The translations under genes were made by a program, and so were the position numbers. Under the pieces are notes generated by a model. The model saw only the letters and a list, made by a program, of their open reading frames with translations. It was not told where the DNA came from and did not search any database. Below, one piece after another: positions 34,260 through 42,115 of a stretch of 64,000 nucleotides of DNA; the first letter of the stretch is position 1, and each line of letters begins with the position of its first letter. Location of the stretch: IMG/VR virus record IMGVR_UViG_3300043409_002042, positions 1 through 64,000 of that record; one strand, written 5' to 3'. The stretch comes from a virus.

Positions 34260-34486
34260 GCGTTTCCTTTCTTTGCCGACCTGGTGGCCTCACGCTTGAG
34301 GCGTTTCTGCTCGTCTATTGCGGCGTTGTGCGCCTCAATTTCCGCCGTGTTGTGCACCGGGCGCTGTGCCCATGCGTGGGGCTTGCGCGGTGGCTTTACA
34401 GGTATCCGGCGTGGTGCTGTGGCAGCCATGAATTCAGGATCGCTGACCATCGCCAGTACGGCGGTGGCTAAGAGGCCGCGCATCAT
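34256..34486 (-). CDS. Small basic protein, 76 aa
   Basis: Starts MMRGLLATAVLAMV, a short hydrophobic N-terminus, then a Pro/Arg/Lys-rich body and a helical C-terminus (EAHNAAIDEQKRLKREATRSAKKG). Start and stop both overlap neighbours (ATGA), so it is translated with them. Function unknown. Confidence 0.6.
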   Translation of the reverse strand: MMRGLLATAVLAMVSDPEFMAATAPRRIPVKPPRKPHAWAQRPVHNTAEIEAHNAAIDEQKRLKREATRSAKKGNA

Positions 34487-35451
34487 GCCTCGCCCCCTTC
34501 CTTGGGTGCGGCTGGCAGGGGCATCCAATAAATATTGATTGCTGTGTGGGGTTCTTTTGCCCACTGGCAAATCTCGCTTCCCAGCCAGTAATCCGGTCGT
34601 ACATCGCCCCTGCTGTCGCAAACAATGATCCACCTGCCATCCTTCGGAGCTGTCTTGATGGTCTGCCACCCATCCTGCACCGTCGCTGGCTTGGTTTCTG
34701 CCGCTGACTGCGCTGTGATGCCGTGGGCATCGCTTTTAATTGATGCGGCAAACGCATTTAGCTGATAGTGTCTTGCCTCCCAAAACCCGCTCAAGCCGTG
34801 CCATTTCATGCCAACTTTTAAAGCCAACTCATCAACTGGCAGCACGGGCACCGCTGGGGCCGTATAGGCGGGTGGGGTGGTGTATAGGTCGGCAGCTTTA
34901 AACCAACGGGCATCACAGTCCGTAATATAGCCCGTCATGGTGATGCGGGTGCGTCCGGTCTCGCCATTTTGCCAAAGTGTCGCCACTGGCTCCTGCACAA
35001 GTGTTGGTATTTCCCCCTTCACGATCCAGTCTGCGACATCATCGAAATAGTCAGGCAGGTCGCCAATGACGCAAAGCGTTTTGATGGCGTCTGCAATGTC
35101 CATCTTGCTCAGTGGGGCGTCTGGCTCGGTGGTGGGCTGTGCACCCTGTTGGTTCGCGGCCAGCCATTCGCCCATCATCTTGCCCACGTCTGCCCAGTTG
35201 TCGGCATGGCGTTCAATCAGGTGGTAGGCGATTCCGCCATCCATGCCCGCCCATTCTTGGCTGTTTGTTGGGACTGTTGGCTTTGCTGGCTCCACGTACT
35301 CCACCAGCTGCACCGCCCGGTGGGGGGCGTTGCTGGGATGGTGTCGGTTTGCTGATTGCGCCTCTTGCTCAGCGTCCTGTTTGTCGTTGCACGGCGTTGT
35401 CATGCCGTGCTTGTCCACGCAGTACCAGCGCGGTGTTGTTGCTTGTGTCAT
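34483..35451 (-). CDS. Phage protein with C-terminal DUF551 domain
   Basis: 322 residues. The C-terminal ~75 residues carry the DUF551 pattern: WQTIKTAPKDGRWIIVCDSRGDVRPDYW to INIYWMPLPAAPKEGG. The N-terminal region (RWYCVDKHGMTTPCND...) and the middle, with MDIADAIKTLCVIGDLPDYF, are phage-specific. DUF551 occurs widely in small phage genes with unknown roles. Overlaps neighbouring genes at both ends. Confidence 0.72.
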   Translation of the reverse strand: MTQATTPRWYCVDKHGMTTPCNDKQDAEQEAQSANRHHPSNAPHRAVQLVEYVEPAKPTVPTNSQEWAGMDGGIAYHLIERHADNWADVGKMMGEWLAANQQGAQPTTEPDAPLSKMDIADAIKTLCVIGDLPDYFDDVADWIVKGEIPTLVQEPVATLWQNGETGRTRITMTGYITDCDARWFKAADLYTTPPAYTAPAVPVLPVDELALKVGMKWHGLSGFWEARHYQLNAFAASIKSDAHGITAQSAAETKPATVQDGWQTIKTAPKDGRWIIVCDSRGDVRPDYWLGSEICQWAKEPHTAINIYWMPLPAAPKEGGEA

Positions 35452-35585
35452 TTCTTCTCCTCATTTGTTGGATAAGGGTCTTGTCCAGCATCAATGCAGT
35501 CAAGTACACGTAAAAGCTCTTGCTTTTGAGCCTCCCAGGCGGCGTCCCTAGCAGCGTCCCCTGTGTCTAAGTCAATCCAATTCAT
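35448..35585 (-). CDS. Microprotein, 45 aa
   Basis: Small gene fitting exactly between two others: ATG at 35585 overlaps the upstream stop (ATGA), and its stop overlaps the DUF551 start (ATGA). Sequence begins MNWIDLDTGDAARDAAWEAQ and is mostly an acidic helix with one Cys. The two-sided coupling is the main evidence that it is real. Confidence 0.6.
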   Translation of the reverse strand: MNWIDLDTGDAARDAAWEAQKQELLRVLDCIDAGQDPYPTNEEKK

Positions 35586-35890
35586 TTCCGCCCCCCTTCG
35601 CACCGCTTCTTGATGCTCTCAGGCACGTCCGGGTGCCAGCCGCCGATCAAAGACGAGCAGTCGAACACGGGGCGTGGCTTGGCGAAGAAAATTGCCACCA
35701 CCAATGCGGCCACCAAGACGGCGCAGCAAACCAGCGCCAGCGCCCAAATCAGCAGCTTGGTCTGTCGCTGCTCCGGGTGGTCTTCGACTTGCCGCACCAG
35801 TTGCCGGTGTGCGACGCAGCCGATGGCATCGGTGCATCCGCTTGTTGAGCAGTGCTCGCCGCACCGATTGAGCTCGTTTGTGTTTTGCAT
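35582..35890 (-). CDS. Single-span membrane protein, 102 aa
   Basis: Cys/His-rich N-terminus (CGEHCSTSGCTDAIGC, possibly zinc-binding) followed by one clear membrane span, LLIWALALVCCAVLVAALVVAIFF (about residues 46-69), and a short C-terminal tail with two Cys. Overlaps the next gene by ATGA. Function unknown; possibly superinfection exclusion or envelope-related. Confidence 0.65.
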   Translation of the reverse strand: MQNTNELNRCGEHCSTSGCTDAIGCVAHRQLVRQVEDHPEQRQTKLLIWALALVCCAVLVAALVVAIFFAKPRPVFDCSSLIGGWHPDVPESIKKRCEGGRK

Positions 35891-35910
35891 ATTTCTCCTT
35901 GGTTTGAGGG

Positions 35911-36021
35911 TTAAAAAGGTGCAGGCGGGATTTGATCGCGCAGCTTGCCCTGGTATTCGCTCTCTTGCGCTGGCGTCCAGGGCACGGGGCCACCTGGTGG
36001 GGTGAAGGGCCAGGTGGTCAT
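35911..36021 (-). CDS. Microprotein, 36 aa
   Basis: Begins MTTWPFTPPGGPVPWTPAQE; a Pro/Trp-rich start followed by a short charged helix. The ATG at 36021 overlaps the upstream stop (ATGA). The Trp-Pro composition is unlike random sequence, and similar tiny Pro-rich proteins occur in phages, but no function is known. Confidence 0.5.
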   Translation of the reverse strand: MTTWPFTPPGGPVPWTPAQESEYQGKLRDQIPPAPF

Positions 36022-36359
36022 GGCTTCTTGCTGTTCTCTTCGAGCATGATTCTTTTTACGTGCTGGTTTGCAGCTTCGTTGTAAACCGCGCCATTTCTTG
36101 CAATTAAGCCGTCCCAGACGTAAAACTGTTTTTCACCAATGCCTGGATATTCAAACGTTTTTAGGATGTACCTTTGCGTTGGATGTGCTGGCCTGGTTTT
36201 GCGATTTACATCGAACGATTTTCCAAAAACATCGGTGCTCTCGTATTTTGTGAAAAAATCCAACGGAACACGAACGATCAGCTCGATTTCTCGCCCCTGT
36301 AGGTCAATTGTTTGGCCGTTGGACTCCCCTCCAATAATGTGGATGGTGTCGTTTTTCAC
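36018..36359 (-). CDS. Phage protein, 113 aa, beta-rich
   Basis: GTG at 36359 overlaps the upstream stop (GTGA) and gives VKNDTIHIIGGESNGQTIDLQGREIELIV; an upstream in-frame ATG would overlap the neighbouring gene by 43 bases and is less likely. Contains PTQRYILKTFEYPGIGEKQFYVW, a beta-strand-rich core. No family recognised. Confidence 0.6.
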   Translation of the reverse strand: MKNDTIHIIGGESNGQTIDLQGREIELIVRVPLDFFTKYESTDVFGKSFDVNRKTRPAHPTQRYILKTFEYPGIGEKQFYVWDGLIARNGAVYNEAANQHVKRIMLEENSKKP

Positions 36360-36844
36360 GCCGACACCCACTCGCTCTTGTGCACCGTTTCGGTCCACTC
36401 CAGATTAACTTGGACGTGGTGTCCGCACCACAGGAACTCCCGCATCTCTGGCGTGCGGCGACGGTGGAGGTGTTTGGCGGGAGTGACCTTCCACCGGGTT
36501 TCGTCACCGATGAAGTGCATGGTGTGGTCGGGGTCTATGGCGCAGCGGCCGTCGCGGATGTAGCGGGGCCAGAAGGTGGGGTCTATTTCGTTTGGTGAAT
36601 TAAGCGCCCATGTTTTTGCCCTTGCGCCGTGTCCAAGCACTTCCCTTAAATGGGATCCTGAAATCCAGCGGCCATCGTGCAAAATTCCGATGTATAAGTG
36701 CTTCTGGAATTCGCCTGATGGTTTTGTTGCCACAATCTGATGCGCTGTGGTCTTCCAATTTCTGCGGATCCACGCATGCAGGTTCGGGCTGTACTTTGGC
36801 CCCAGCCTGGGGTCGATCAATGGTAGGAGTTCGCGGGCGATCAT
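36356..36844 (-). CDS. Phage protein, 162 aa, unknown function
   Basis: Starts MIARELLPLIDPRLGPKYSP. Rich in Trp and His (CGHHVQVNLEWTETVHKSEW; HFIGDETRWKVTPAKHLHRR). Possibly a nucleic-acid binding or nuclease-like protein, but I see no defined catalytic motif. The ATG overlaps the upstream stop (ATGA). Confidence 0.6.
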   Translation of the reverse strand: MIARELLPLIDPRLGPKYSPNLHAWIRRNWKTTAHQIVATKPSGEFQKHLYIGILHDGRWISGSHLREVLGHGARAKTWALNSPNEIDPTFWPRYIRDGRCAIDPDHTMHFIGDETRWKVTPAKHLHRRRTPEMREFLWCGHHVQVNLEWTETVHKSEWVSA

Positions 36845-37239
36845 GGCGCCGCTCCTGGCGTTCCGGCGAGGCCGCAGTAGCCGTAGGTTGGGGTGGTTTG
36901 CTTTGGTGCAATTACGGTATGCGCACTCGCCGATGTGTGTGTCGGCATTGATGCGGATTCGTATTTCGGCACCCACCGCCACATGGCGCACTTTTCGGCA
37001 ACGCACTCAGACCCCGTGCTGATGTTGACGTCGATCTCCATCGCCATGATGGTGCCAGTTTCGGGTTTCGGCATTTCGCCCATCTCAAAGTTCGACGGGC
37101 TTTGAACAATCGCAACTTTCACCGGTTTTAAAAACCGAGACATCGTGCGGTTGTAGGCAACTGGAACGTCTACTTCGCCAACCTGACCAACCCTTGCCAT
37201 CGGGCACCACAATTCTTTGGCTTGTTCGGGTGTGTGCAT
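36841..37239 (-). CDS. Phage protein, 132 aa, unknown function
   Basis: MHTPEQAKELWCPMARVGQ at the start, then VDVNISTGSECVAEKCAMWRW in the C-terminal half with paired Cys that might bind zinc (CPM near residue 12, CVAEKC near 84-89, C near 122). The LWCPM and CVAEKCAMWRW pattern is familiar from small phage proteins of unknown role. Confidence 0.65.
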   Translation of the reverse strand: MHTPEQAKELWCPMARVGQVGEVDVPVAYNRTMSRFLKPVKVAIVQSPSNFEMGEMPKPETGTIMAMEIDVNISTGSECVAEKCAMWRWVPKYESASMPTHTSASAHTVIAPKQTTPTYGYCGLAGTPGAAP

Positions 37240-37254
37240 ATCGTCCTTTCGGTT

Positions 37255-37347
37255 TCAGGTTGTCAAAAAAGCGGCCACCAAGCCTATCGCCGCGCCTGCG
37301 CCCAAAATGAGCGCTGTGGCAATGTTCAAAATGGTGTCAGTTTTCAT
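37255..37347 (-). CDS. Tiny membrane peptide, 30 aa
   Basis: MKTDTILNIATALILGAGAA followed by a hydrophobic end: almost the whole peptide is a single membrane helix. Its ATG lies 11 bases inside the end of the upstream gene, a spacing that allows coupling. Could be a toxin-like or membrane-acting peptide; that is conjecture. Confidence 0.45.
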   Translation of the reverse strand: MKTDTILNIATALILGAGAAIGLVAAFLTT

Positions 37348-37678
37348 CGCTGCCCTTCTTCGCTGGTGGTGTGAAAATCGCCCCCAGCATGCTGGAGACG
37401 TTGGTGGTGAAATCTTCTGGCAGTTCAGCGTCCATGGCCGCCATGGTTGCCATCGCCTTCGCTGAGCGCGCTTTCGCTTTTTCGACTTCGCCGTGCGCCA
37501 GCATCATCTTGGTGGCCGCCAGCACCGCTGCCGCATGCAGTTCGCGCGCTGCCTGCGCATAAAGACGCTTGCGCTGGATCATGGCTTTAAATCCACCGGC
37601 GCCGCGCTGCGCCAGTTCTTCGTTGCTCAGGCCTTCGCAGGCCGCGAGGGCAAGCTGGATTCGGTCCTGATGGCTCAT
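37337..37678 (-). CDS. Helical phage protein, 113 aa
   Basis: Almost entirely alpha-helical: MSHQDRIQLALAACEGLSNEELA resembles a small HTH-like bundle, and a long Ala-rich helix follows to residue ~90. The N-terminal part could contact DNA. The ATG overlaps the upstream stop (ATGA). Confidence 0.6.
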   Translation of the reverse strand: MSHQDRIQLALAACEGLSNEELAQRGAGGFKAMIQRKRLYAQAARELHAAAVLAATKMMLAHGEVEKAKARSAKAMATMAAMDAELPEDFTTNVSSMLGAIFTPPAKKGSDEN

Positions 37679-37878
37679 GCTGAAACTCCCGCAGCCGCGG
37701 CAAATTTCTCGCCGCGTTCCTGCAGGTTCTGCGCGGTCAACCCGTACAATTTTCCGCTCGGAGCCTTGCGTGCGCGCTCAGCCAGCCCCGAGAGCTGCTT
37801 GGCATTCGCTGCCTGCTGCTGGCGCACCGGCTCTGGTGTGCAGCCAAAAATGGCGGCGATTTCTTGCGCTGTTTTCAT
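37675..37878 (-). CDS. Small HTH-like protein, 67 aa
   Basis: MKTAQEIAAIFGCTPEPVRQQQAANAKQL looks like the first two helices of a DNA-binding HTH; the rest is helical and basic. Second gene in the leftward train, after the 305-aa protein. Candidate regulator; low specificity. Confidence 0.55.
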   Translation of the reverse strand: MKTAQEIAAIFGCTPEPVRQQQAANAKQLSGLAERARKAPSGKLYGLTAQNLQERGEKFAAAAGVSA

Positions 37879-37957
37879 GGCGGTTCCCCTTTTTGTTTGC
37901 GATGACTGAATTGTACTTCAAAAAATTTGTTTATAGATCGCTGCCTCAAAAATATTT

Positions 37958-38875
37958 TTATGCGTCGCCCTCAAAGTCATCACCCAGCACTGCGCGTGCG
38001 TGGGCCAACTGCCAGTCTTCTTCGGGTGGCTTGGCTGGCGTCGGTGTGGTTGATCCCAGCGGGCTGTGAACCACGGTGATGGTCATGTGGCCGTCGGTTT
38101 CAACGGTGTTGAACCGGAAGGTTGTTCTGCGTCTCGTGGTGTCGAGGAAGTCCAAAATCTCGTCAGCCATCTCGGTGGTGGTCAGATTCACGGTCAGGCT
38201 GTCCCCTATTTTTCGAAGCTTGGTTATGTCGACGGGTGGAAGCTTCTTGTGTCCGGCCTGGGTGGACTCGATGCCGTCGCGGTAGCGAATGACGATCGCC
38301 TGGGTGCCTTTTTTGTGCACGCGCCAGACGCCCTCGCCCGTTAAATTCAGTCGTGAGGCAAGGCTTCGGAGGTAGTTCTCGCTGGTGCCCGGCTGCCCCA
38401 GCACGCCCTCGAGTTCAACGTTGATCTGTGACCCTGGGGCCATGGCGCGCATGCTGCCGGCCAGTGTCCCCGGCTCCATGGCCTCTGCTGGTGTCATTTG
38501 CTCTCGCGTGATCTCGGTGATTTGGCGCTCTTTGTTCCATGCGACCTTGTACTTGCCGATACTGGCCGCCTTGAGCTTGCTTGCCATGCTCTGCGCGTAA
38601 CTGAGGCCGCTGAGGCCTTTGTCCTGCTCGATGACGTCATCAATGTCCATGTCCATCATGCGCCTCTGGAGGCTGGCGTTCTTTCCCGTGTCGTAGCGTT
38701 TGATGGTGGTGGTGTAGTCGTTGGTGGGCTCAATCAGGAAGCGCCGCCCCGCCCTGGTGAGTGGCGCGGCAATGGCGCGCACGCCCATGAGGCTTGTTTT
38801 GTGCTCGTGGTGCGCAATCCTGACGCTCTGGCCCGGCTTGAGTGAGGTGATTATCACCTTGAGTTTGTCGCTCAT
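37958..38875 (-). CDS. Phage protein, 305 aa, first gene of leftward train
   Basis: Begins MSDKLKVIITSLKPGQSVRI. The middle holds NVELEGVLGQPGTSENYLRSLASRLNLTGEGVWRVHKKG, a strand-helix pattern resembling HTH or nucleic-acid-binding repeats. The C-terminus is Pro-rich with a final acidic helix (LAHARAVLGDDFEGD). Placed directly beside the repeat-rich putative origin, it could be the origin-binding or regulatory protein, but this is inference from position only. Confidence 0.6.
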   Translation of the reverse strand: MSDKLKVIITSLKPGQSVRIAHHEHKTSLMGVRAIAAPLTRAGRRFLIEPTNDYTTTIKRYDTGKNASLQRRMMDMDIDDVIEQDKGLSGLSYAQSMASKLKAASIGKYKVAWNKERQITEITREQMTPAEAMEPGTLAGSMRAMAPGSQINVELEGVLGQPGTSENYLRSLASRLNLTGEGVWRVHKKGTQAIVIRYRDGIESTQAGHKKLPPVDITKLRKIGDSLTVNLTTTEMADEILDFLDTTRRRTTFRFNTVETDGHMTITVVHSPLGSTTPTPAKPPEEDWQLAHARAVLGDDFEGDA

Positions 38876-39324
38876 ACAATACCTTCTTTCATTTTTGGTG
38901 TAATGCCGCGAGATTCTATCACATTGCTTCCTTTCTTTCCTTTTTTTCGCGCCTTGGCCTCAAAAAACCACGCTTGGACCGCGCTGCGGCGCGGTTCGGT
39001 TCCGGCGGTTTCCGGGTGGTTTCCCCCTGTTTGGTTCCGGTTTTTTCCTTATAGAAAAAAGGTTTTGTAAAAAAACGGAACCGAGAAACCTGGCGTCGAC
39101 TGACGGAAACCAAAAATTCATTATTATTCAAGTTATGTAATATATTGTTTGTTTTATTGTTTTTTCAAAAAAGCTCGATTCAAATTCTCGTTTTCGGTTC
39201 CCTCGGTTTCCTTCCTCTTATCTTATCTCTTATTTCCTTTATAGAATAAGATAAATAAATGGGGAACCGAAGGGCGGAACCGGGGTGGAACTTGCAGGAA
39301 CCGAGAATTTTTTACTCACTCCCC
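38876..39324. repeat. Repeat-rich, AT-rich intergenic region: candidate replication origin
   Basis: About 450 bases without a convincing gene between leftward and rightward transcription. Exact GGAACC/GGTTCC cores occur at about 38998, 39032, 39076, 39197, 39263, 39276 and 39297, most extended to GGAACCG on one strand or the other, with near copies (GGTTTCC/GGAAACC) at about 39008, 39018, 39105 and 39207. Between them lies an AT-rich tract (about 39110-39180) and a perfect inverted repeat TTATCTTAT/ATAAGATAA (39218-39226 and 39246-39254). Iterons plus an AT-rich unwinding zone plus a dyad are the usual parts of a phage or plasmid origin. Confidence 0.6.
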
Positions 39325-39342
39325 TTGTCGTGATGCTATGCA
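39325..39342 (+). promoter_or_regulatory. Putative late promoter element, copy 4
   Basis: TTGTCGTGA (39325-39333), three bases, TATGCA (39337-39342), between the putative origin and the first rightward gene (ATG 39363). Entirely noncoding, so its conservation is not a by-product of protein sequence. Confidence 0.7.
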
Positions 39343-39362
39343 GCCTGCAATAATCGCCACCC

Positions 39363-39896
39363 ATGAACCACCTCGTTGCTGCTGGCGTCGTCTACAAAAC
39401 ATCCGACCTCCTCCCAGGTCGGCAACTGTTCGATTGCTCCCGCCTCTCCGCCACCCTGCAGGTCACCTCCTGCGCCCAAATGTGGCAACAGGCCAACGGC
39501 CGCAAAAAGCCCCCGGACTCACTCCTGCGTTGCCACGGCTGCTCAATCGGTGCCCAGCACGCCGGTGAGCCACCCCCAGGCCAGCATTGGCTTTTCGGGT
39601 CCACCACCTGCAGCCGGTGCCATCGAACCGACCAACGCCTCATCGGCGCCGACGTCTGCGTCAGCTGCTACAACCGCCAGCGTGAGTGGATGCTCGGCAA
39701 AAACGGCAAAGGCCAGTTCCCGAGGCAGTACCGAGGCCTGCATCGCGTCAGGCTTGCGGTCCTGGTGGGCGGCTCGGTAAAGCTGCTGGAACGCCAAGCG
39801 TCAAACTCGAATGAGGTCGTCGTCGGCCTGCTTAGGGACTCCCGGCAGGCCGTTTGTTTTGGCTTTGGGAAAGGCGGGGTTTATGGGGGTGATTGA
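39363..39896 (+). CDS. Zinc-finger protein, 177 aa, candidate regulator
   Basis: Contains two CxxC sites: CHGCSIGAQHAGE near residue 57 and CSRCHRTDQRLIGADVCVSCYNRQRE near 83-108, the second a four-Cys zinc ribbon. The rest is basic. It is the first gene after the origin-like region and stands under a late-promoter element. A role in transcription control of late genes is possible; no family match is certain. Confidence 0.65.
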   Translation: MNHLVAAGVVYKTSDLLPGRQLFDCSRLSATLQVTSCAQMWQQANGRKKPPDSLLRCHGCSIGAQHAGEPPPGQHWLFGSTTCSRCHRTDQRLIGADVCVSCYNRQREWMLGKNGKGQFPRQYRGLHRVRLAVLVGGSVKLLERQASNSNEVVVGLLRDSRQAVCFGFGKGGVYGGD

Positions 39897-40326
39897 AAAA
39901 ACCTATGGGTTGGCCGAAGCCGATAGGTTTTGCAAATCGGGCAAAAGTGGTGATGGCATAGGAAAAACCAATCAAAACCACGTGTCCGATAGTCAAAACC
40001 TAAGACGGCCGCAAAAAATGCGCGCGCCCGATCCAGACGCAGCCTGGACGCTGGAGCCCCATGTGTGCGCGTCCTGCTTTGGCCGCCTGGTTTCGCAGCC
40101 CGCCACCTCTGATGGCATCGTGCGGTACCGGTGCACCAACTGCGAGGCTGAGGCGATAGGCAAAACCTCTGCTGTGCTTTGCGCGTGTGGGTCGGAGGTG
40201 CGCCGCCATGGCCCTAGTTCTGGTGCTGCTGACCTGGGTTTGCGTTGCCGTCCCAATCCGTCGCCATCACCCGAGTTCCCGTCCGCTTTTGTGGCTGTTT
40301 ACGTGCGCTGCAAAGATGACAACTGA
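39883..40326 (+). CDS. Second zinc-ribbon protein, 147 aa
   Basis: ATG at 39883 overlaps the previous gene by 14 bases. Two CxxC pairs, CASCFGRL and CTNCEAEAIG (about residues 65-95), then CACGSEVRRHG, form a zinc-ribbon like those of small regulatory or recombination-mediator proteins. The C-terminus is Pro/Ser-rich. Co-transcribed with the preceding zinc-finger gene. Confidence 0.6.
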   Translation: MGVIEKTYGLAEADRFCKSGKSGDGIGKTNQNHVSDSQNLRRPQKMRAPDPDAAWTLEPHVCASCFGRLVSQPATSDGIVRYRCTNCEAEAIGKTSAVLCACGSEVRRHGPSSGAADLGLRCRPNPSPSPEFPSAFVAVYVRCKDDN

Positions 40327-40472
40327 TTCGTAGTCACTTTGTCTGCTTAAAAAATGTGTTTATTTTCATTGGCTTACGGTGTTCGACATGGTTTTAGGGC
40401 GCAAACAGGGCTTGATGCCTGTGTTTTTGCGCGACTTTGCTTTGCCACATCGTTGGTTGGTTTTGCGGTAAC

Positions 40473-41225
40473 ATGGCGATCATGAATTCTTCGATGCCCG
40501 TTTCTTGGCCGCTCTTGCGCCGCTTTGCTCGGAACACTAGGGGCCGTGATCTGATCGTTGGCGACATCCATGGCTGCTTCACCAAGCTGCAAGCCGCTCT
40601 GTCGGCGGTGGGTTTTGATCCGGAGGATGGCGATCGCCTGTTCTCGGTCGGCGACTTGGTGGACCGAGGCCCCGATTCTGAGGTGGCGCTGGACTGGCTT
40701 GCCTCGCCTTGGTTCTTTGCCGTTCGAGGCAATCACGAGGACATGGCGGTTCGTTGGCCGAATGGGCGCATGGACGCGGCCAAATATGCCACGAACGGCG
40801 GAGCCTGGAACATCGGCAACCCACCGGCCCGGCGCTTGGAAATCGCCGACGCTTTCCGTTCGCTCCCCTTGGCGATTGAGATTGAAACGCCCGGTGGCCT
40901 TGTTGGCATTGTTCATGCCGACTGCCCCTTGGGGTCCTGGCCTGCTTTCAAAGCTGTTCTGGAAAATCCATCTGATTTTTCGGGGTCCCACGATGTCGTC
41001 AACTGCTGCATGTGGTCACGGGATCGGATTGCGCTTGATGACCGATCTGGTGTGTCTGGTGTCCGCGCTTTAGTGGTGGGTCACACGCCGCTTCCTGGCG
41101 TTCAAGTGTTGGGGAATGTCTTTCACATCGACACCGCCGGCTGGCATCCGTCGGGCGCGGGGTTTACGCTGCTTGACGCCGCCTCTCTGGAGTCTGTGAC
41201 TGTGCGTCTGGAGGCTGCAGCGTGA
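40473..41225 (+). CDS. Metallophosphatase, PP2A/lambda-phosphatase-like
   Basis: About 250 residues. Metal-site motifs in order: VGDIHGCF (GDxHG), SVGDLVDRGPDSE (GDxVDRG), VRGNHEDM (GNHE), IVHADCPLG and VVGHTPLPG. This is the phage serine/threonine protein phosphatase family (lambda NinI type), which can also cleave phosphoesters of nucleotides. Start taken at ATG 40473; an ATG at 40482 is equally possible. Preceded by a 146-base gap with no clear gene. Confidence 0.92.
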   Translation: MAIMNSSMPVSWPLLRRFARNTRGRDLIVGDIHGCFTKLQAALSAVGFDPEDGDRLFSVGDLVDRGPDSEVALDWLASPWFFAVRGNHEDMAVRWPNGRMDAAKYATNGGAWNIGNPPARRLEIADAFRSLPLAIEIETPGGLVGIVHADCPLGSWPAFKAVLENPSDFSGSHDVVNCCMWSRDRIALDDRSGVSGVRALVVGHTPLPGVQVLGNVFHIDTAGWHPSGAGFTLLDAASLESVTVRLEAAA

Positions 41226-41584
41226 CCTTCGCACTCGCTCTTGCCCGCCACACCTGGCTGCTGATGACGCTGCGACACTCTGGTTGGGGTTTGCCTAAGT
41301 CTTGGGTTCTTTGCCTTTTGATGGTTGCTGCGTCGTGCTGGGCAAACATCGCTTTTTTCCCTAAATTTGCCGCCCTGAATCCGGAGCATGTCGTCGTTTT
41401 TTTTGCCGTGATGCTTGCGGGTTATGGGCGTAGGACAACTTTCGTTTTCTCTTTGGTTTCTTTCGTTGCTGCCTTCGTGGCTGGCTTTTTGGGCCAGGAC
41501 CTTGACTTTATTGCCAATTTTTGGGGGTGGCTCGCTATGTTGGTTTTTGCCTTTCGTGTTTTGTTTAGCGAGGCCCCGTTGTGA
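41222..41584 (+). CDS. Small membrane protein, 120 aa
   Basis: GTG start overlapping the phosphatase stop. Three to four hydrophobic segments (about residues 25-48, 57-68, 73-92 and 98-113). No family recognised; first of a set of small membrane proteins. Confidence 0.6.
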   Translation: MTFALALARHTWLLMTLRHSGWGLPKSWVLCLLMVAASCWANIAFFPKFAALNPEHVVVFFAVMLAGYGRRTTFVFSLVSFVAAFVAGFLGQDLDFIANFWGWLAMLVFAFRVLFSEAPL

Positions 41585-41883
41585 CCTGCCCCACCTGCCC
41601 CCGCCCCGACCGCCCTGGCTGCTCACCCGTCCAGCTGCTTGCTGGTGGTGTGGCGTGCTCTTGGTCGGCTGAGTGGGCGGCTGAATGCCGAGACCGTCAT
41701 GCCGAGGCGCTGCGCGTTCTGGCGCTGGCCGACCGTGAGGCGCGCCATGCTCGCCTTGCGTCGGTCGCTGCTGGCTACCCCGACCCTGGTGTCGGCGCCC
41801 TGGCCCGCGAGCGGCTGGAGGCTGAGGTCTTGCGCGTGTGGGAGGTTCGCCGTACCCGGCGCATGGAGGCGGCCAATGCTTGA
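41581..41883 (+). CDS. Small Cys-rich/helical protein, 100 aa
   Basis: GTG start overlapping the previous stop. MTCPTCPRPDRPGCS at the start, then VACSWSAEWAAECRDRHAEALRVLALADREARHARL; the pattern of an N-terminal Cys cluster and WxxECxxRxxL helix is common in small phage proteins near packaging genes. Possibly zinc-binding. Confidence 0.6.
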   Translation: MTCPTCPRPDRPGCSPVQLLAGGVACSWSAEWAAECRDRHAEALRVLALADREARHARLASVAAGYPDPGVGALARERLEAEVLRVWEVRRTRRMEAANA

Positions 41884-42115
41884 CGCCTTGCTGTTTTTCC
41901 TTGCGGTGGCCTATTTGGTGGTTGGGTTTGGTCTGGCCTCGTTTGGTACGGTTGCCTTTTGTCGGTCCAGTAAATTTTACGGGTTCTTCGCTCGGGAGGT
42001 GCTGGCTGTTGGTGTCTTGGCTGCCGTTATACTGACCACTCTGGTGCTGGTTCTTGGCTTCGTGAGGCTGGCCTTGTTCTGGCCGCTTGATGTTGCCTGG
42101 GGGCTTCGTCGATGA
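41876..42115 (+). CDS. Small membrane protein, 79 aa
   Basis: ATG at 41876 lies 8 bases inside the preceding gene. Two hydrophobic segments: LLFFLAVAYLVVGFGLASFG and VLAVGVLAAVILTTLVLVLG. No family recognised. Confidence 0.6.
   Translation: MLDALLFFLAVAYLVVGFGLASFGTVAFCRSSKFYGFFAREVLAVGVLAAVILTTLVLVLGFVRLALFWPLDVAWGLRR

Noticed and set aside
38919-39131. 70-codon reverse ORF in the origin-like region
   Set aside because: It is a translation of repeat and polypyrimidine sequence (Arg/Lys/Phe-rich), with no ribosome site.
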